Shown: positions 43,172 to 52,306, numbered from the stretch's first letter. The stretch is DNA of 64,000 bases from Rhodocyclaceae bacterium (GCA_030824275.1 JAVBXY010000003.1:1-64000), one strand, 5' to 3'. Translations and numbers: made by a program. Notes: generated by a model from the letters alone, not told the origin.

Positions 43172-43986
43172 GGTGCCTCCTGCAAAAAGTCGGCGCTGGC
43201 GGCACGGCGATTCAGCGTGCTGCCTGCATCGTTGGCGGCATCTTGCAACGCCGCCGGTTTCCAGCCGTGGATAAGTTCCATGCGGCCGTTCATGTGCTCG
43301 ACGATGGCGGTGCAACTGTCCACCCAGTCGCCGCAGTTGATGTAGGTGATGCCATCGGTTTCCTTGACCGTGGCGCTGTGGATGTGGCCGCAGATGACGC
43401 CGTCCAGCCCCCGTTCGCGCACGGCGTGGATCACTGCGTCTTCGAAGTCGAAGATGAAGGAGACGGCACTCTTGACGCGGCGCTTGGCGTAGCCGGCCAG
43501 CGACCAGTAGCCGGGGATGCGCAGGCCGCGCCGCAGGCGGGAGATCCAGCCGTTGGCGCGCACCAGGAAGTTGTAGCCGATGTCGCCGAGCACGGCCAGC
43601 CAGCGGTGGTAGCGGGTGACCTGGTCGAATTCATCGCCATGCAACACCAGATAGCGCCGTCCGTCCGCTGCCACATGCACGTGTTCGTTGGCGACCAGGA
43701 TGTCGCCGAAGGAGACGCCGTCGTATTCGCGTAGCGCCTCGTCGTGGTTGCCGGGAATCAGCATGACGTGCTCGCCATGGCGCGCGCGACGCAGCACCTT
43801 CTGCACCACCGTGTTTTGCTCCGGGGTCCAGTAGATGCTGCGGTTCATGGCCCAGAAGTCGATGATGTCGCCGACGAGAAAAAGATGCTCCGAGTCGTAG
43901 TCGCGCAGTAGTTCCAGCAGACGTTCCGCCTGGCAGCCGCGGGTGCCAAGGTGGACGTCCGAGATGAACAGCGAGCGGACTTTCAT
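43168..43986 (-). CDS. PlcP-like calcineurin phosphoesterase (LpxH-related)
   Basis: The product is 272 residues. Metal motifs in order: FISDVHLGTRG, LVGDIIDFW, PGNHDEALREYDG, VLHGDEFDQV, ICGHIHSATV, followed by INCGDWVDSCTAIVEH. This is the longer LpxH-related family often annotated UDP-2,3-diacylglucosamine hydrolase. It includes PlcP, the phospholipase C that turns phospholipids into diacylglycerol during phosphate starvation. The neighbours (two GT4 enzymes, diacylglycerol kinase, pst and phn) favour the PlcP reading; a lipid A role is the alternative. The C-terminus RRAASADF comes from a dispersed-repeat copy. AGGGA serves as SD. Confidence 0.75.
   Translation of the reverse strand: MKVRSLFISDVHLGTRGCQAERLLELLRDYDSEHLFLVGDIIDFWAMNRSIYWTPEQNTVVQKVLRRARHGEHVMLIPGNHDEALREYDGVSFGDILVANEHVHVAADGRRYLVLHGDEFDQVTRYHRWLAVLGDIGYNFLVRANGWISRLRRGLRIPGYWSLAGYAKRRVKSAVSFIFDFEDAVIHAVRERGLDGVICGHIHSATVKETDGITYINCGDWVDSCTAIVEHMNGRMELIHGWKPAALQDAANDAGSTLNRRAASADFLQEAP
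43185..43209 (+). repeat. Dispersed repeat at the 3' end of the PlcP-like gene
   Basis: AAAAGTCGGCGCTGG followed by CGGCACGGCG, a perfect C-variant copy. It is antisense to the gene, which reads it as RRAASADF near the C-terminus. It lies immediately upstream of the small ORF's SD. Confidence 0.85.
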
Positions 43987-44005
43987 GGATTCCCTGTCCG
44001 TTGTT

Positions 44006-44575
44006 TCAGGCGGCCTTGCGGCGCTGACGCGGGCTGGCCTTGGTGGCCATGGTCGCCGGCTCCTGAACCGCGTCCAGCACCTGTTCGACCTGCTTGCCGA
44101 CGTTGCTGACCGACTTGGCGACCGTGGTGGCCAGGCCGTCCAGAGTCGATTCGGTGCGCCAGATGGAACGCTTGAGCAGGCCGAAGGCAAAGCCCAGTTC
44201 CAGCGGGGCGCTGCGTTCATCGCGTTCCAGGCCGCTGACCAGAACCCGATCCAGCATGCGCAAGTTGGCCTGGCTGGCGTCGATCATGGCCTGATTGCTC
44301 TGGATCAGGATGTGCATCAGTTCTTCGGTGCTTTCGGCCAGCATCGACTGGCGCTCGTTCAGCCAATGGCCAGGCAGGAAGGTGGATTCCAGCGTGTCCT
44401 TCGGCGTCGCGAGGTCGCTTGCCTGCTTGGCTCCCTGAGCGATTCGCGCACGGCTGGCGCGGAATCCGAGGGAGGCGAGTTGTTCGGTGGTGTCGAGGAA
44501 GACTCGGGTGGCACCATGGAGGTGGTCGATGATCTGGTGGTGGGTATTGGCGACTTCGTTGGGCGAGAAATACAT
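44006..44575 (-). CDS. Phasin-like protein
   Basis: The product is 189 residues, almost entirely helical, without signal or membrane segments. The order (MYFSPNEVANTHHQIIDHLH, then several amphipathic helices, then a basic Lys/Arg tail KASPRQRRKAA) resembles phasins that coat polyhydroxyalkanoate granules, but similarity is in character rather than a clear motif. GGAGACC serves as SD. It lies between the GT4 gene and the PlcP-like gene with 19-base gaps on both sides, so it is co-transcribed with lipid genes. It could instead coat membranes or lipid bodies. Confidence 0.45.
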   Translation of the reverse strand: MYFSPNEVANTHHQIIDHLHGATRVFLDTTEQLASLGFRASRARIAQGAKQASDLATPKDTLESTFLPGHWLNERQSMLAESTEELMHILIQSNQAMIDASQANLRMLDRVLVSGLERDERSAPLELGFAFGLLKRSIWRTESTLDGLATTVAKSVSNVGKQVEQVLDAVQEPATMATKASPRQRRKAA

Positions 44576-44594
44576 GAGGGTCTCCGTCGGATGG

Positions 44595-45797
44595 TCAGGA
44601 AGGAAGCTGGTCCTCGGCCCGCAGCAGTAGCGGTCCGAAGTGTTTGTTGCCGTGGCTGTCGATGACGTCGTGCATCACCTGCACCAGATTTGCGTTGATC
44701 TGCTCCCAGGCCAGATGAGCCACGCTGGGCGCCGCGCACTGGCGGATCGCCCGCAGGCCTTGCCCGTCGCCGGCCATTTCGATGGCGGCCTGGATGAAGC
44801 CCGACTCGTCGTCGGCTGCGGCGAGACGGCCGTTGTGTCTGTCGGCGATGACTTCGGCTGCCGCCGCGCAGTCGTAGGCGAGCACGGCGAGGCCACTGGC
44901 CAGGGCCTCGGTGGTGACGTTGCCGAAGGTCTCGGTCAGGCTGGGAAAGAGGAACAGGTCGGCGGAGGCATAGTGGGCGGCGAGGTCAGTGCCGCGCCGC
45001 ATGCCGGCGAAGAGGTAGTCGGGATTTTCCCGTTCGAGACGAGCGCGCAGCGGACCGTCGCCGACGAAGAGCAGGCGGGCTTCGGGGCGCGATTTGTGAA
45101 TCGCGGCGAAGGCGCGTTGTACCAGCGGCAGGTTTTTTTCCGCCGCCAGGCGACCGACGTAGGCGACGACCAGGGTGTCGTCGCCAGCGCCCCAGCAACG
45201 GCGCAAGTCATTGCTGCGCCGCGAGGGATGAAAGAGGCTGGTGTCGACGCCACGCGAGACCACGCGCACGTCGCGGTATCCGTTTTCAGTCAGCTCACGG
45301 GCCACGGCAAAAGTCGGCGCCAGCGTGACGGCGCTGCGGTTGTGCAGGCGGCGCAGATGGGCGGCGACGAGGCCTTCGAGCCAGCCGAAGCCGTAGTGGC
45401 GGCTATAGGCGTGGAAGTTGGTGTGGAACTCTGAGATGGCGGGAATATCGAGCCGGCGCGCGGCGGCGATGGCCGAGCCGCCCAGCGGGCCTTCGGTGGC
45501 AACCTGGACGATGTCGGGCCGGTCTTCGCGCCATTCCTTCAGCAGGCGATTGCGCGCCGGCAGGCCGAAGCGCAAGCCGCGATAGCCGGGCAGGGGGCAG
45601 CCGCCGACGATGACTTCGCGCAGGCCGGGAGCGTTCTGGCCCTTGTCCTCGCCATGCTGGCGGGGGCGTACCAGAGTGATGCGGTGACCGAGGGCGAGCA
45701 GCCCGTCGGCCATGCGACCGAGGGTCATGGCGACGCCGTTGATCTCCGGGCGCCAGGTTTCGGTGACGAGGGCGATATGGAGCGGTGTCTTCTTCAT
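44595..45797 (-). CDS. GT4 glycosyltransferase (Agt/MgtA-like)
   Basis: The product is 400 residues. GT-B fold; the N-terminal acceptor domain begins ALVTETWRPEINGVAMTLGR and has SEFHTNFHAYSRHYGFGW. The C-terminal donor domain has AYVGRLAAEKNLPLVQRAF and the E-x7-E motif FPSLTETFGNVTTEALASG. This resembles mannosyl- and sulfoquinovosyl-transferases acting on lipid acceptors (MgtA, SqdX, Agt). Next to a PlcP-like gene it is a candidate diacylglycerol glycosyltransferase. It is 57 bases after dgkA. The segment LAPTF is encoded by a degenerate dispersed repeat. Confidence 0.8.
   Translation of the reverse strand: MKKTPLHIALVTETWRPEINGVAMTLGRMADGLLALGHRITLVRPRQHGEDKGQNAPGLREVIVGGCPLPGYRGLRFGLPARNRLLKEWREDRPDIVQVATEGPLGGSAIAAARRLDIPAISEFHTNFHAYSRHYGFGWLEGLVAAHLRRLHNRSAVTLAPTFAVARELTENGYRDVRVVSRGVDTSLFHPSRRSNDLRRCWGAGDDTLVVAYVGRLAAEKNLPLVQRAFAAIHKSRPEARLLFVGDGPLRARLERENPDYLFAGMRRGTDLAAHYASADLFLFPSLTETFGNVTTEALASGLAVLAYDCAAAAEVIADRHNGRLAAADDESGFIQAAIEMAGDGQGLRAIRQCAAPSVAHLAWEQINANLVQVMHDVIDSHGNKHFGPLLLRAEDQLPS
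45309..45333 (+). repeat. Degenerate dispersed repeat in the GT4 gene
   Basis: AAAAGTCGGCGCCAG followed by CGTGACGGCG has about three mismatches. It is read as AVTLAPTF, a position where GT4 enzymes normally have a similar strand, so it may be chance. Confidence 0.4.
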
Positions 45798-45854
45798 GCC
45801 GGCGAGTCTGCCGGCGGTGTGCGAAAGCCCGGTTACGGGCAGGTGAAGTTTTGG

Positions 45855-46253
45855 TTAACCAAACAGCACCAGCCCCCAGACGGCGACCACATTGAGCAGG
45901 GACATGAACACGGCGGCGCTGCCGATGTCCTTGGCGCGCTTGGCGAGGCGGTGGTTCTCCAATGAGATGCGATCCACGGCGGCTTCAACGGCGGAGTTGA
46001 GCAGTTCGACGATCAGCACCAGCAGCACACTGCCGACCATCAGCGCATGGCCGATGCCCGTGGCGGGCAGGAAGAAGGCCAGCGGCAAGAGGACGACCGC
46101 GAGCCAGACTTCCTGGCGGAAGGCATCCTCATGACGGTAGGCGGCGGCGAGGCCGGCGAGGGAATAGTTGAAGGCGTTCCAGACGCGGACGAGGCCGGTG
46201 CGGCCCTTGAAAGGGCTTTCGTGTTCGCGTATTTCTTCGTTGTATTGGGTCAT
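45855..46253 (-). CDS. dgkA: Diacylglycerol kinase
   Basis: Phosphorylates diacylglycerol to phosphatidic acid in the inner membrane. The product is 132 residues with three membrane segments in the C-terminal 100. The family motif VELLNSAVEAAVDRISLENHRLAKRAKD contains the catalytic Glu and metal ligands. The start MTQYNEEIREHES overlaps the stop of the upstream glycosyltransferase (TGATG), so the two are coupled. In this operon it would recycle or divert the diacylglycerol pool. Confidence 0.92.
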   Translation of the reverse strand: MTQYNEEIREHESPFKGRTGLVRVWNAFNYSLAGLAAAYRHEDAFRQEVWLAVVLLPLAFFLPATGIGHALMVGSVLLVLIVELLNSAVEAAVDRISLENHRLAKRAKDIGSAAVFMSLLNVVAVWGLVLFG

Positions 46254-47434
46254 CAGTGGGCGATGCATGGATGGGAAACGATGTCCCGATAGAGTACGAC
46301 AAGACGTCCGGCCTGAGTGGCGGCGTCCCACTCGCGGGCGAAGGTGATGGCCTCACTGCCAAGAGCGGCGAGCAGCGTCGGATGATCGAGCAGTTCGACC
46401 AATAGGTGGGCGAAGGCCTGCGGATCGTCGGGCGCGGCGATGGCACCCCGTTGCGGGGCGACGATGGTCGCGGCGCCCAGCGCGGGTATCGCCAGCACCG
46501 GCAGGCCGACGGCCATGGCTTCGAGCAGCACCAGGCCCTGGGTTTCGGTGCGCGAGGCGAAGGTGAATACGTCGGCCGCGGCGTAACAATCGGCGAGGCC
46601 GGTTTCGCGAGGCAGGTAGCCGACGAAGCGGACATGCTCGTCGAGACCGAGTTGCGTTGCCTGACGACGCAGCGAGTCCAGCGCCGGCCCTTCGCCAGCG
46701 ATCACCAGCAGGAGATCGGGGCGATGGCGGCGGGCGATGTCGGTCATCTCCAGCAGAAAGCCGATGTTTTTTTCGTAGGCGGCACGACCGACAAAAAGGG
46801 CGATCTTGCGTTCCGGCGCGATGCCGTGGGCGGCGCGGAAGGCGGCGCCGTCGCCGCGACGGAACTGGGTTTCCGGCAGGCCGGTGGGAATCACGTGCAG
46901 GGGCGCCGTGACGCCGTAGTCGCTCAGCGTGTCGGCCATCGGCTGCGAGGGCACGACGATGGCGTCGAGGGCATTGCACTGGCCGCGTGCGACGCGGCGG
47001 GCCATGCCTTTCAAGGCGCCGCGCGGCACGAAGGGCACGTAGTGGAACAGGTACTCCTCGAAATGCGTGTGATAGGTGGCGATGACCGGCAGGTGCAGGC
47101 GGCGCGCCAGCTTGAGGCCGGCGTAGTGGGCGGCGAAAGGCGTCTGGATGTGCACCAGCGAAAAGTCGGCGCTGGCGGCACGGCGACCGAAGTCGGCAAG
47201 GCCGGCCCGGGTCATCAGCCGGTCCTCGGGGTCGAGCGGCACCTGGCGCGAGGGGATGCGGATCACGCCATCATCGTTCCCCCCTTGTGGATAGGCCGGC
47301 GCGGCGACGGTGACCCGTACGCCACGGGCGGCGAGTTCCGGACGGAATGTCTGGATCGAGGTGGAGACGCCGTTGATGCGAGGGAAGTACACATCGCTCA
47401 GCATCAGGGCGTGCAGGGCTGCTGTTTGCTCCAT
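46253..47434 (-). CDS. GT4 glycosyltransferase (diacylglycerol-glucosyltransferase-like)
   Basis: The product is 393 residues. The N-terminal domain begins LHALMLSDVYFPRINGVSTS and contains VIATYHTHFEEYLFHYVPFVP, the arrangement seen in processive or monoglucosyl-diacylglycerol synthases. The donor domain has ALFVGRAAYEKNIGFLLEMT and the E-x7-E block ASRTETQGLVLLEAMAVG. It is coupled by one-base TGATG overlaps both to the acyltransferase upstream and to dgkA downstream. RRAASADF near residue 85 is encoded by a perfect dispersed repeat just before the conserved VHIQTPF. Confidence 0.82.
   Translation of the reverse strand: MEQTAALHALMLSDVYFPRINGVSTSIQTFRPELAARGVRVTVAAPAYPQGGNDDGVIRIPSRQVPLDPEDRLMTRAGLADFGRRAASADFSLVHIQTPFAAHYAGLKLARRLHLPVIATYHTHFEEYLFHYVPFVPRGALKGMARRVARGQCNALDAIVVPSQPMADTLSDYGVTAPLHVIPTGLPETQFRRGDGAAFRAAHGIAPERKIALFVGRAAYEKNIGFLLEMTDIARRHRPDLLLVIAGEGPALDSLRRQATQLGLDEHVRFVGYLPRETGLADCYAAADVFTFASRTETQGLVLLEAMAVGLPVLAIPALGAATIVAPQRGAIAAPDDPQAFAHLLVELLDHPTLLAALGSEAITFAREWDAATQAGRLVVLYRDIVSHPCIAH
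47161..47185 (+). repeat. Dispersed repeat in the second GT4 gene
   Basis: AAAAGTCGGCGCTGG followed by CGGCACGGCG, perfect C-variant copy. It is antisense to the gene, which reads it as RRAASADF immediately before the VHIQTPF motif. This is the copy closest to a conserved catalytic-domain element. Confidence 0.85.
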
Positions 47435-48204
47435 CAAGCGGTGGCCGGGGCCATGAAGTGGCGGACGTAGCGGGGATTGATCTTCGACATGGGCAACAGC
47501 AGCAAGAGGTCGGCGGTATTGAAGTCCGGGTCCCAGGCCGGGTCGCCACAGACCCAGGCGCCGGCGCGCAGGTAGCCCTTGATCAGCGGCGGGATGGTCG
47601 CTGGCTGGCCGTTGGCCAGGTGCTCGAAAGGCAGGCGATGGCGGGGGAAGACGCGGTATTCGAGAGGCGCCATGTGTTCGCCGGTGAGCTGGCTGTAGAT
47701 GTTGGAGGCATTGTGGCCGCCGTCGCCCATGCCGATGGAGGCGCAGCCGATCAGGTAGTCGTGGCCGCGAGTGACCATGTACTCGGCAAGGCCGGACCAG
47801 AGCAGGGCGATCACCGCGCCGTTGCGGTAGTCGGGATGGATGCAGGAACGGCCGATTTCGACAATGCGGTCGCGCAGGTGGTGCAGGCGATTGAGGTAAA
47901 ACTCGCCTTCTGAATAGTAGCCGCCGATGCGGCGCGCGGCGTCGGGCGGCAGGATGCGGTAGGTGCCGACCACCTTGCCGGTCTGCTGGTCGCGGACGAT
48001 CAGGTGGTCGCAATAGGGGTCGAAGTGGTCGGTGTCGTGGCCGGGGATGCGGCAACTCAGGCGGGCGCCGAGTTCTTCGCCGAAGACCTTGTAGCGCAGG
48101 CGCTGGGCTTCCTGGATTTCGGCTTCGTCGCGGGCGAGGGCGACATGGAGGGAATGGCGTTGATTGGTTTCGCTACGGGTCTGGACGAGCTCAGCGGTCG
48201 TCAT
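47434..48204 (-). CDS. GNAT-fold N-acyltransferase (OlsB/hemolysin-like)
   Basis: The product is 256 residues. The family start reads ARDEAEIQEAQRLRYKVFGEELGA, followed by FDPYCDHLIVRDQ, VVGTYRILPPDAARRIG, IEIGRSCIHPDYRNGAVIALLW and YLIGCASIGM. This is the OlsB-type family that makes lyso-ornithine lipid from acyl-ACP, also annotated putative hemolysin. An AGGAGA SD precedes the ATG. It heads the minus-strand operon, divergent from pstS with 195 bases between. No olsA partner is in the window, so ornithine-lipid synthesis is not proven. Confidence 0.75.
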   Translation of the reverse strand: MTTAELVQTRSETNQRHSLHVALARDEAEIQEAQRLRYKVFGEELGARLSCRIPGHDTDHFDPYCDHLIVRDQQTGKVVGTYRILPPDAARRIGGYYSEGEFYLNRLHHLRDRIVEIGRSCIHPDYRNGAVIALLWSGLAEYMVTRGHDYLIGCASIGMGDGGHNASNIYSQLTGEHMAPLEYRVFPRHRLPFEHLANGQPATIPPLIKGYLRAGAWVCGDPAWDPDFNTADLLLLLPMSKINPRYVRHFMAPATA

Positions 48205-48327
48205 GGGCTTCTCCTTTTCAATTGGGTTCTCTTGAGTGCGAGCGCATTCTGGGAACGCCCTGTTACCGGATCATTGCCCTTGCGTTGCGTCAGGATTACG
48301 GGATGCTTGAGCGGGGTTTGGCTGAAG

Positions 48328-48361
48328 ATTTCATCGGGCTGTAACAATCGCTGCCTAGACT
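48328..48361 (+). promoter_or_regulatory. Pho-box promoter of pstSCAB
   Basis: ATTTCATCGGGCTGTAACA (48328-48346) matches 12 of 19 Pho-box positions, mismatching mainly in the central spacer. Nine bases later TAGACT (48356-48361) is the -10, the same geometry as at 28865-28898. A start near 48368 leaves a leader of about 32 bases before pstS. Confidence 0.65.
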
Positions 48362-48399
48362 CCGCCCCGTTCTGTTACGAACTTCCCAAGGAGATAGCA

Positions 48400-49389
48400 A
48401 TGAAAACCCTGAAACTGAGTGTGCTGGCCGCTTCCCTGGCCCTGACCTCCGCTGGCGCCTTTGCCCAGGCTCTGGTCAAGATCGATGGTTCCTCGACGGT
48501 TTACCCCGTCACCGAGGCCGTGGCCGAGGATTTCCAGAAGGCCAAGAAGAACAGCGTCAAGGTCACCGTCGGTATTTCCGGCACGGGTGGCGGCTTCAAG
48601 AAGTTCTGCCGTGGCGAGATTGACATCTCCGATGCCTCGCGTCCGATCCTGGCCAAGGAAATGGAAGCCTGTAAGGCTGCCGGCATCAAGTACATCGAAC
48701 TGCCGGTCGCCTTCGATGCGCTGACCGTGGTCATCAACCCGAAGAACACCTGGATCAAGCAGCTGACCGTGGCTGAGCTCAAGATGATGTGGGAGCCGGG
48801 CGCCCAGGGCAAGATCACCAAGTGGAACCAGGTCAATCCGGCCTGGCCCGATGCGCCGCTGAAGCTGTTTGGCCCGGGCGCTGACTCGGGTACCTTCGAT
48901 TACTTCACCGAGGCCATCAATGGCAAGTCCAAGTCCAGCCGTGGCGACTTCACCGCCTCGGAAGACGACAATGTGCTGGTGCAGGGCGTTTCTCGCGATA
49001 CCAATGCGCTGGGCTTCTTTGGTTTCGCCTACTACGACGAAAACAAGGGCAAGCTGAACGCCGTGCCGATCGTTAATCCGAAGGGCAAGGCCGTGACCCC
49101 GTCCCTGGATGCCGTGATGGCTGGCGAATACGAGCCCCTGGCCCGTCCGATCTTCATCTACGTCAATGCCAAGTCCGTGGAGAAGCCCGAGGTCAAGGAA
49201 TTCGTCGAGTTCTATCTGAAGAACGCCGCCAAGCTGACCAAGGAAGTGAAGTACGTACCCCTGGGCGCGGCTGACTACAAGCATGCGCTGGATAACTTCA
49301 GCAAGAAGAAAACCGGTACCGGATTCGGCGGCGTTGCTGAAGTCGGTGTCAAGGTTTCCGACCTGCTGAAGCGCGACCCGAAAGAGTAA
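48400..49389 (+). CDS. pstS: Phosphate-binding periplasmic protein PstS
   Basis: High-affinity phosphate receptor of the Pst ABC transporter. The product is 329 residues with a signal peptide cleaved after AFA near residue 22. The phosphate loops are IDGSSTVYPVTEAVAEDF, GISGTGGGFKKFCRGEIDIS and GPGADSGTFDYF. The SD AAGGAG is ideal. A strong hairpin follows the stop. Confidence 0.96.
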   Translation: MKTLKLSVLAASLALTSAGAFAQALVKIDGSSTVYPVTEAVAEDFQKAKKNSVKVTVGISGTGGGFKKFCRGEIDISDASRPILAKEMEACKAAGIKYIELPVAFDALTVVINPKNTWIKQLTVAELKMMWEPGAQGKITKWNQVNPAWPDAPLKLFGPGADSGTFDYFTEAINGKSKSSRGDFTASEDDNVLVQGVSRDTNALGFFGFAYYDENKGKLNAVPIVNPKGKAVTPSLDAVMAGEYEPLARPIFIYVNAKSVEKPEVKEFVEFYLKNAAKLTKEVKYVPLGAADYKHALDNFSKKKTGTGFGGVAEVGVKVSDLLKRDPKE

Positions 49390-49400
49390 GTTGCTGTTCC

Positions 49401-49429
49401 CGCTCCGTCACCCTGGTGGTGGCGGAGCG
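49401..49429 (+). terminator. 12-bp hairpin between pstS and pstC
   Basis: CGCTCCGTCACC (49401-49412) pairs with GGTGGCGGAGCG (49418-49429) through one U-G pair, loop CTGGT. There is no T run, so it more likely protects the pstS 3' end or attenuates pstC than fully terminates. Confidence 0.6.
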
Positions 49430-49482
49430 TGTCTGCTGTCGTTACACGCCGTGTTCTTCTATCATTCCAGTTTCCCCCATTC

Positions 49483-50433
49483 ATGAGCCACACCCTGACC
49501 ATGCCCGAAACCGCCGCTATCGGCACGCGCATCAGTGAGCGCCTGAAAAAGAAGGCGTCCCGTCACGTCAAGGAACGGTTCATCGAGTTCCTGCTTTTCG
49601 GCGCTGCGGCCATTTCCGTGTTCACCACGGCGGCCATCGTCTACATCCTGGCCAAGGAATCCTGGATATTCTTCGAGACCGTCCCCTTGTCGGATTTCCT
49701 TTTCGACACGCAATGGACGCCGCTGTTCGATGACGCCCACTACGGCATCATGGTGCTGCTCTCAGGCACCATCACCAGCTCTGCGGTGGCGCTGTTGCTG
49801 GCGATTCCGCTGGGCACCATCATCGCCATCTATCTTTCCGAATTCGCCGGTTTCAAGGTCCGTGAAATCGCCAAGCCTTTCCTTGAATTGCTGGGCGGCG
49901 TGCCGACCATCGTCTATGGCTATTTCGCCCTGACTTTCCTGACACCGCTGCTGCAAAAAATCTACCCCGATCTGCCCGGCTTCAACCTGCTCGCCGCCGG
50001 CATGGTGATGGGCATCATGATCATTCCTTACGTGGCCTCGCTGTCCGAGGACGCCATGCGCGCCGTGCCCATGTCGCTGCGCGAGGGCTCCTACGCCATG
50101 GGCGCCACGCGTCTGCAAACGGCCATCAAGGTGGTGATGCCGGCAGCCACCTCGGGCATCGCTTCGGCCTACATCCTCGGTATCTCCCGCGCCGTCGGCG
50201 AGACCATGATTCTGGCCGTCGCTGCCGGCATGCAGCCGAACCTGACCTTCAATCCGACTGAGCCGGGTGCCACCATCACGTCCTATATCGTGCAAGTGGC
50301 CCTGGGTGATCTGCCCCACGGCTCCATCGGCTACCAGACCATCTTTGCCGCCGGCCTGACCCTGATGCTGATGACCCTGAGCTTCAACCTGCTGGGCTAC
50401 TGGCTGCGCAAGAAGTTCCGCGAGGTGTATTGA
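49483..50433 (+). CDS. pstC: Phosphate ABC transporter permease PstC
   Basis: Inner-membrane subunit of 316 residues from MSHTLTMPETAAIG. An ATG six codons on is the alternative, and neither has a good SD, consistent with translation reduced relative to pstS. It has about six membrane segments beginning FIEFLLFGAAAISVFTT. The permease loop region reads VPMSLREGSYAMGATRLQTA. A longer frame upstream is not used. pstA follows after one base. Confidence 0.95.
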   Translation: MSHTLTMPETAAIGTRISERLKKKASRHVKERFIEFLLFGAAAISVFTTAAIVYILAKESWIFFETVPLSDFLFDTQWTPLFDDAHYGIMVLLSGTITSSAVALLLAIPLGTIIAIYLSEFAGFKVREIAKPFLELLGGVPTIVYGYFALTFLTPLLQKIYPDLPGFNLLAAGMVMGIMIIPYVASLSEDAMRAVPMSLREGSYAMGATRLQTAIKVVMPAATSGIASAYILGISRAVGETMILAVAAGMQPNLTFNPTEPGATITSYIVQVALGDLPHGSIGYQTIFAAGLTLMLMTLSFNLLGYWLRKKFREVY

Positions 50434-50434
50434 G

Positions 50435-51358
50435 ATGAAATCCCCCGACATTCTGGCCATCCGCACCATCATTACCCGCGCCAAGCGCTGGGACTTGTTC
50501 TTCGCCGTGCTGGGCGTTCTCGCCCTGATGGTGGGGGTGCTGACCTTCGTCGCCCTGTTTACCGAAATGGCCATCAAGGGCGTGCCGCGCATCGATTGGG
50601 AGTTTTTCACCTCCTTCCCCTCGCGCCGCGCCGGTAACGCGGGCATCCTCTCCGCCTGGGTCGGTACCATCCTGGTGATGCTGGTAACGGCCCTGGCAGC
50701 GGTGCCTGTCGGTGTCGCCGCCGGTGTCTATCTCGAGGAGTACGCGCCGAAGAACTGGATGACCGACATCATCGAGATCAACATCAGCAACCTGGCTGGC
50801 GTGCCGTCCATCGTCTATGGTCTGCTGGCTCTGGGCTTGTTTGTCTATCAGTTCGGCTTCGGCCAGAGCATCCTCTCCGCAGGCCTGACGCTGGCGCTGC
50901 TGATCCTGCCGGTGGTGATCGTCTCCACCCGCGAGGCGATCCGCGCCATTCCGCAGTCCATCCACGAAGGTTCCTATGCCTGCGGCGCCACCACCTGGCA
51001 GACCGTGCGCGACCACATCCTGCCGTATTCCAGCGCCGGCATCCTCACCGGCGTGATCATCGGCATGGCCCGCGCCATCGGCGAAACGGCGCCCATCATC
51101 ACTATCGGCGCGCTGACCTTCATCGCCTTCCTGCCACCGGCGCCATTCATGGGCGAACCGATGGCCGGACCATTAGACTGGCTGTTTGCGCCCTTCACCG
51201 TAATGCCCATCCAGATGTTCAACTGGACTTCGCGGCCTGAGGCGGCCTTCGAGGTCAATGCCGCCGCCGCCGGTTTCGTGCTGGTCTTCATGACCCTGGC
51301 CATGAACGGACTGGCGATCTACATCCGTTATCAACTTCGCAAAAATATCAAGTGGTGA
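50435..51358 (+). CDS. pstA: Phosphate ABC transporter permease PstA
   Basis: Partner permease of PstC. The product is 307 residues with about six membrane segments. The conserved loop is [20 protein letters not shown], and [18 protein letters not shown] is the usual central motif. The C-terminal helix ends QLRKNIKW. It follows pstC by one base and precedes pstB. Confidence 0.96.
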   Translation: MKSPDILAIRTIITRAKRWDLFFAVLGVLALMVGVLTFVALFTEMAIKGVPRIDWEFFTSFPSRRAGNAGILSAWVGTILVMLVTALAAVPVGVAAGVYLEEYAPKNWMTDIIEINISNLAGVPSIVYGLLALGLFVYQFGFGQSILSAGLTLALLILPVVIVSTREAIRAIPQSIHEGSYACGATTWQTVRDHILPYSSAGILTGVIIGMARAIGETAPIITIGALTFIAFLPPAPFMGEPMAGPLDWLFAPFTVMPIQMFNWTSRPEAAFEVNAAAAGFVLVFMTLAMNGLAIYIRYQLRKNIKW

Positions 51359-51363
51359 TCCCG

Positions 51364-52173
<810 letters not shown>

Positions 52174-52189
52174 CCCTCCCGGTCGCTGC

Positions 52190-52214
52190 CGCCGTATCAC
52201 CAGCGTCGACTTTT
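52190..52214 (-). repeat. Degenerate dispersed repeat between pstB and tpiA
   Basis: Minus-strand AAAAGTCGACGCTGG followed by TGATACGGCG has about four mismatches. It lies between the pstB stop and the tpiA promoter. Confidence 0.45.
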
Positions 52215-52242
52215 CGTCTCCAGCCGGGCAATCTCCCGCCGG

Positions 52243-52272
52243 CTGGCAATCGGCTTGCGCAGCCGCTATAAT
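52243..52272 (+). promoter_or_regulatory. Sigma-70 promoter of tpiA
   Basis: TATAAT (52267-52272) is perfect. CTGGCA (52243-52248, 18-base spacer) or TGGCAA (17-base spacer) can serve as a weak -35. The start near 52279 gives a leader of about 28 bases. Confidence 0.6.
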
Positions 52273-52306
52273 CGCGCGCTTCGCAATCGCTCCCCACCGG
52301 ATTCCC

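Noticed and set aside
43168..43986. Naming this gene lpxH outright
   Set aside because: The sequence fits the longer LpxH-related/PlcP family and the context is phosphate and glycolipid genes rather than lipid A genes. Activity cannot be decided by eye.
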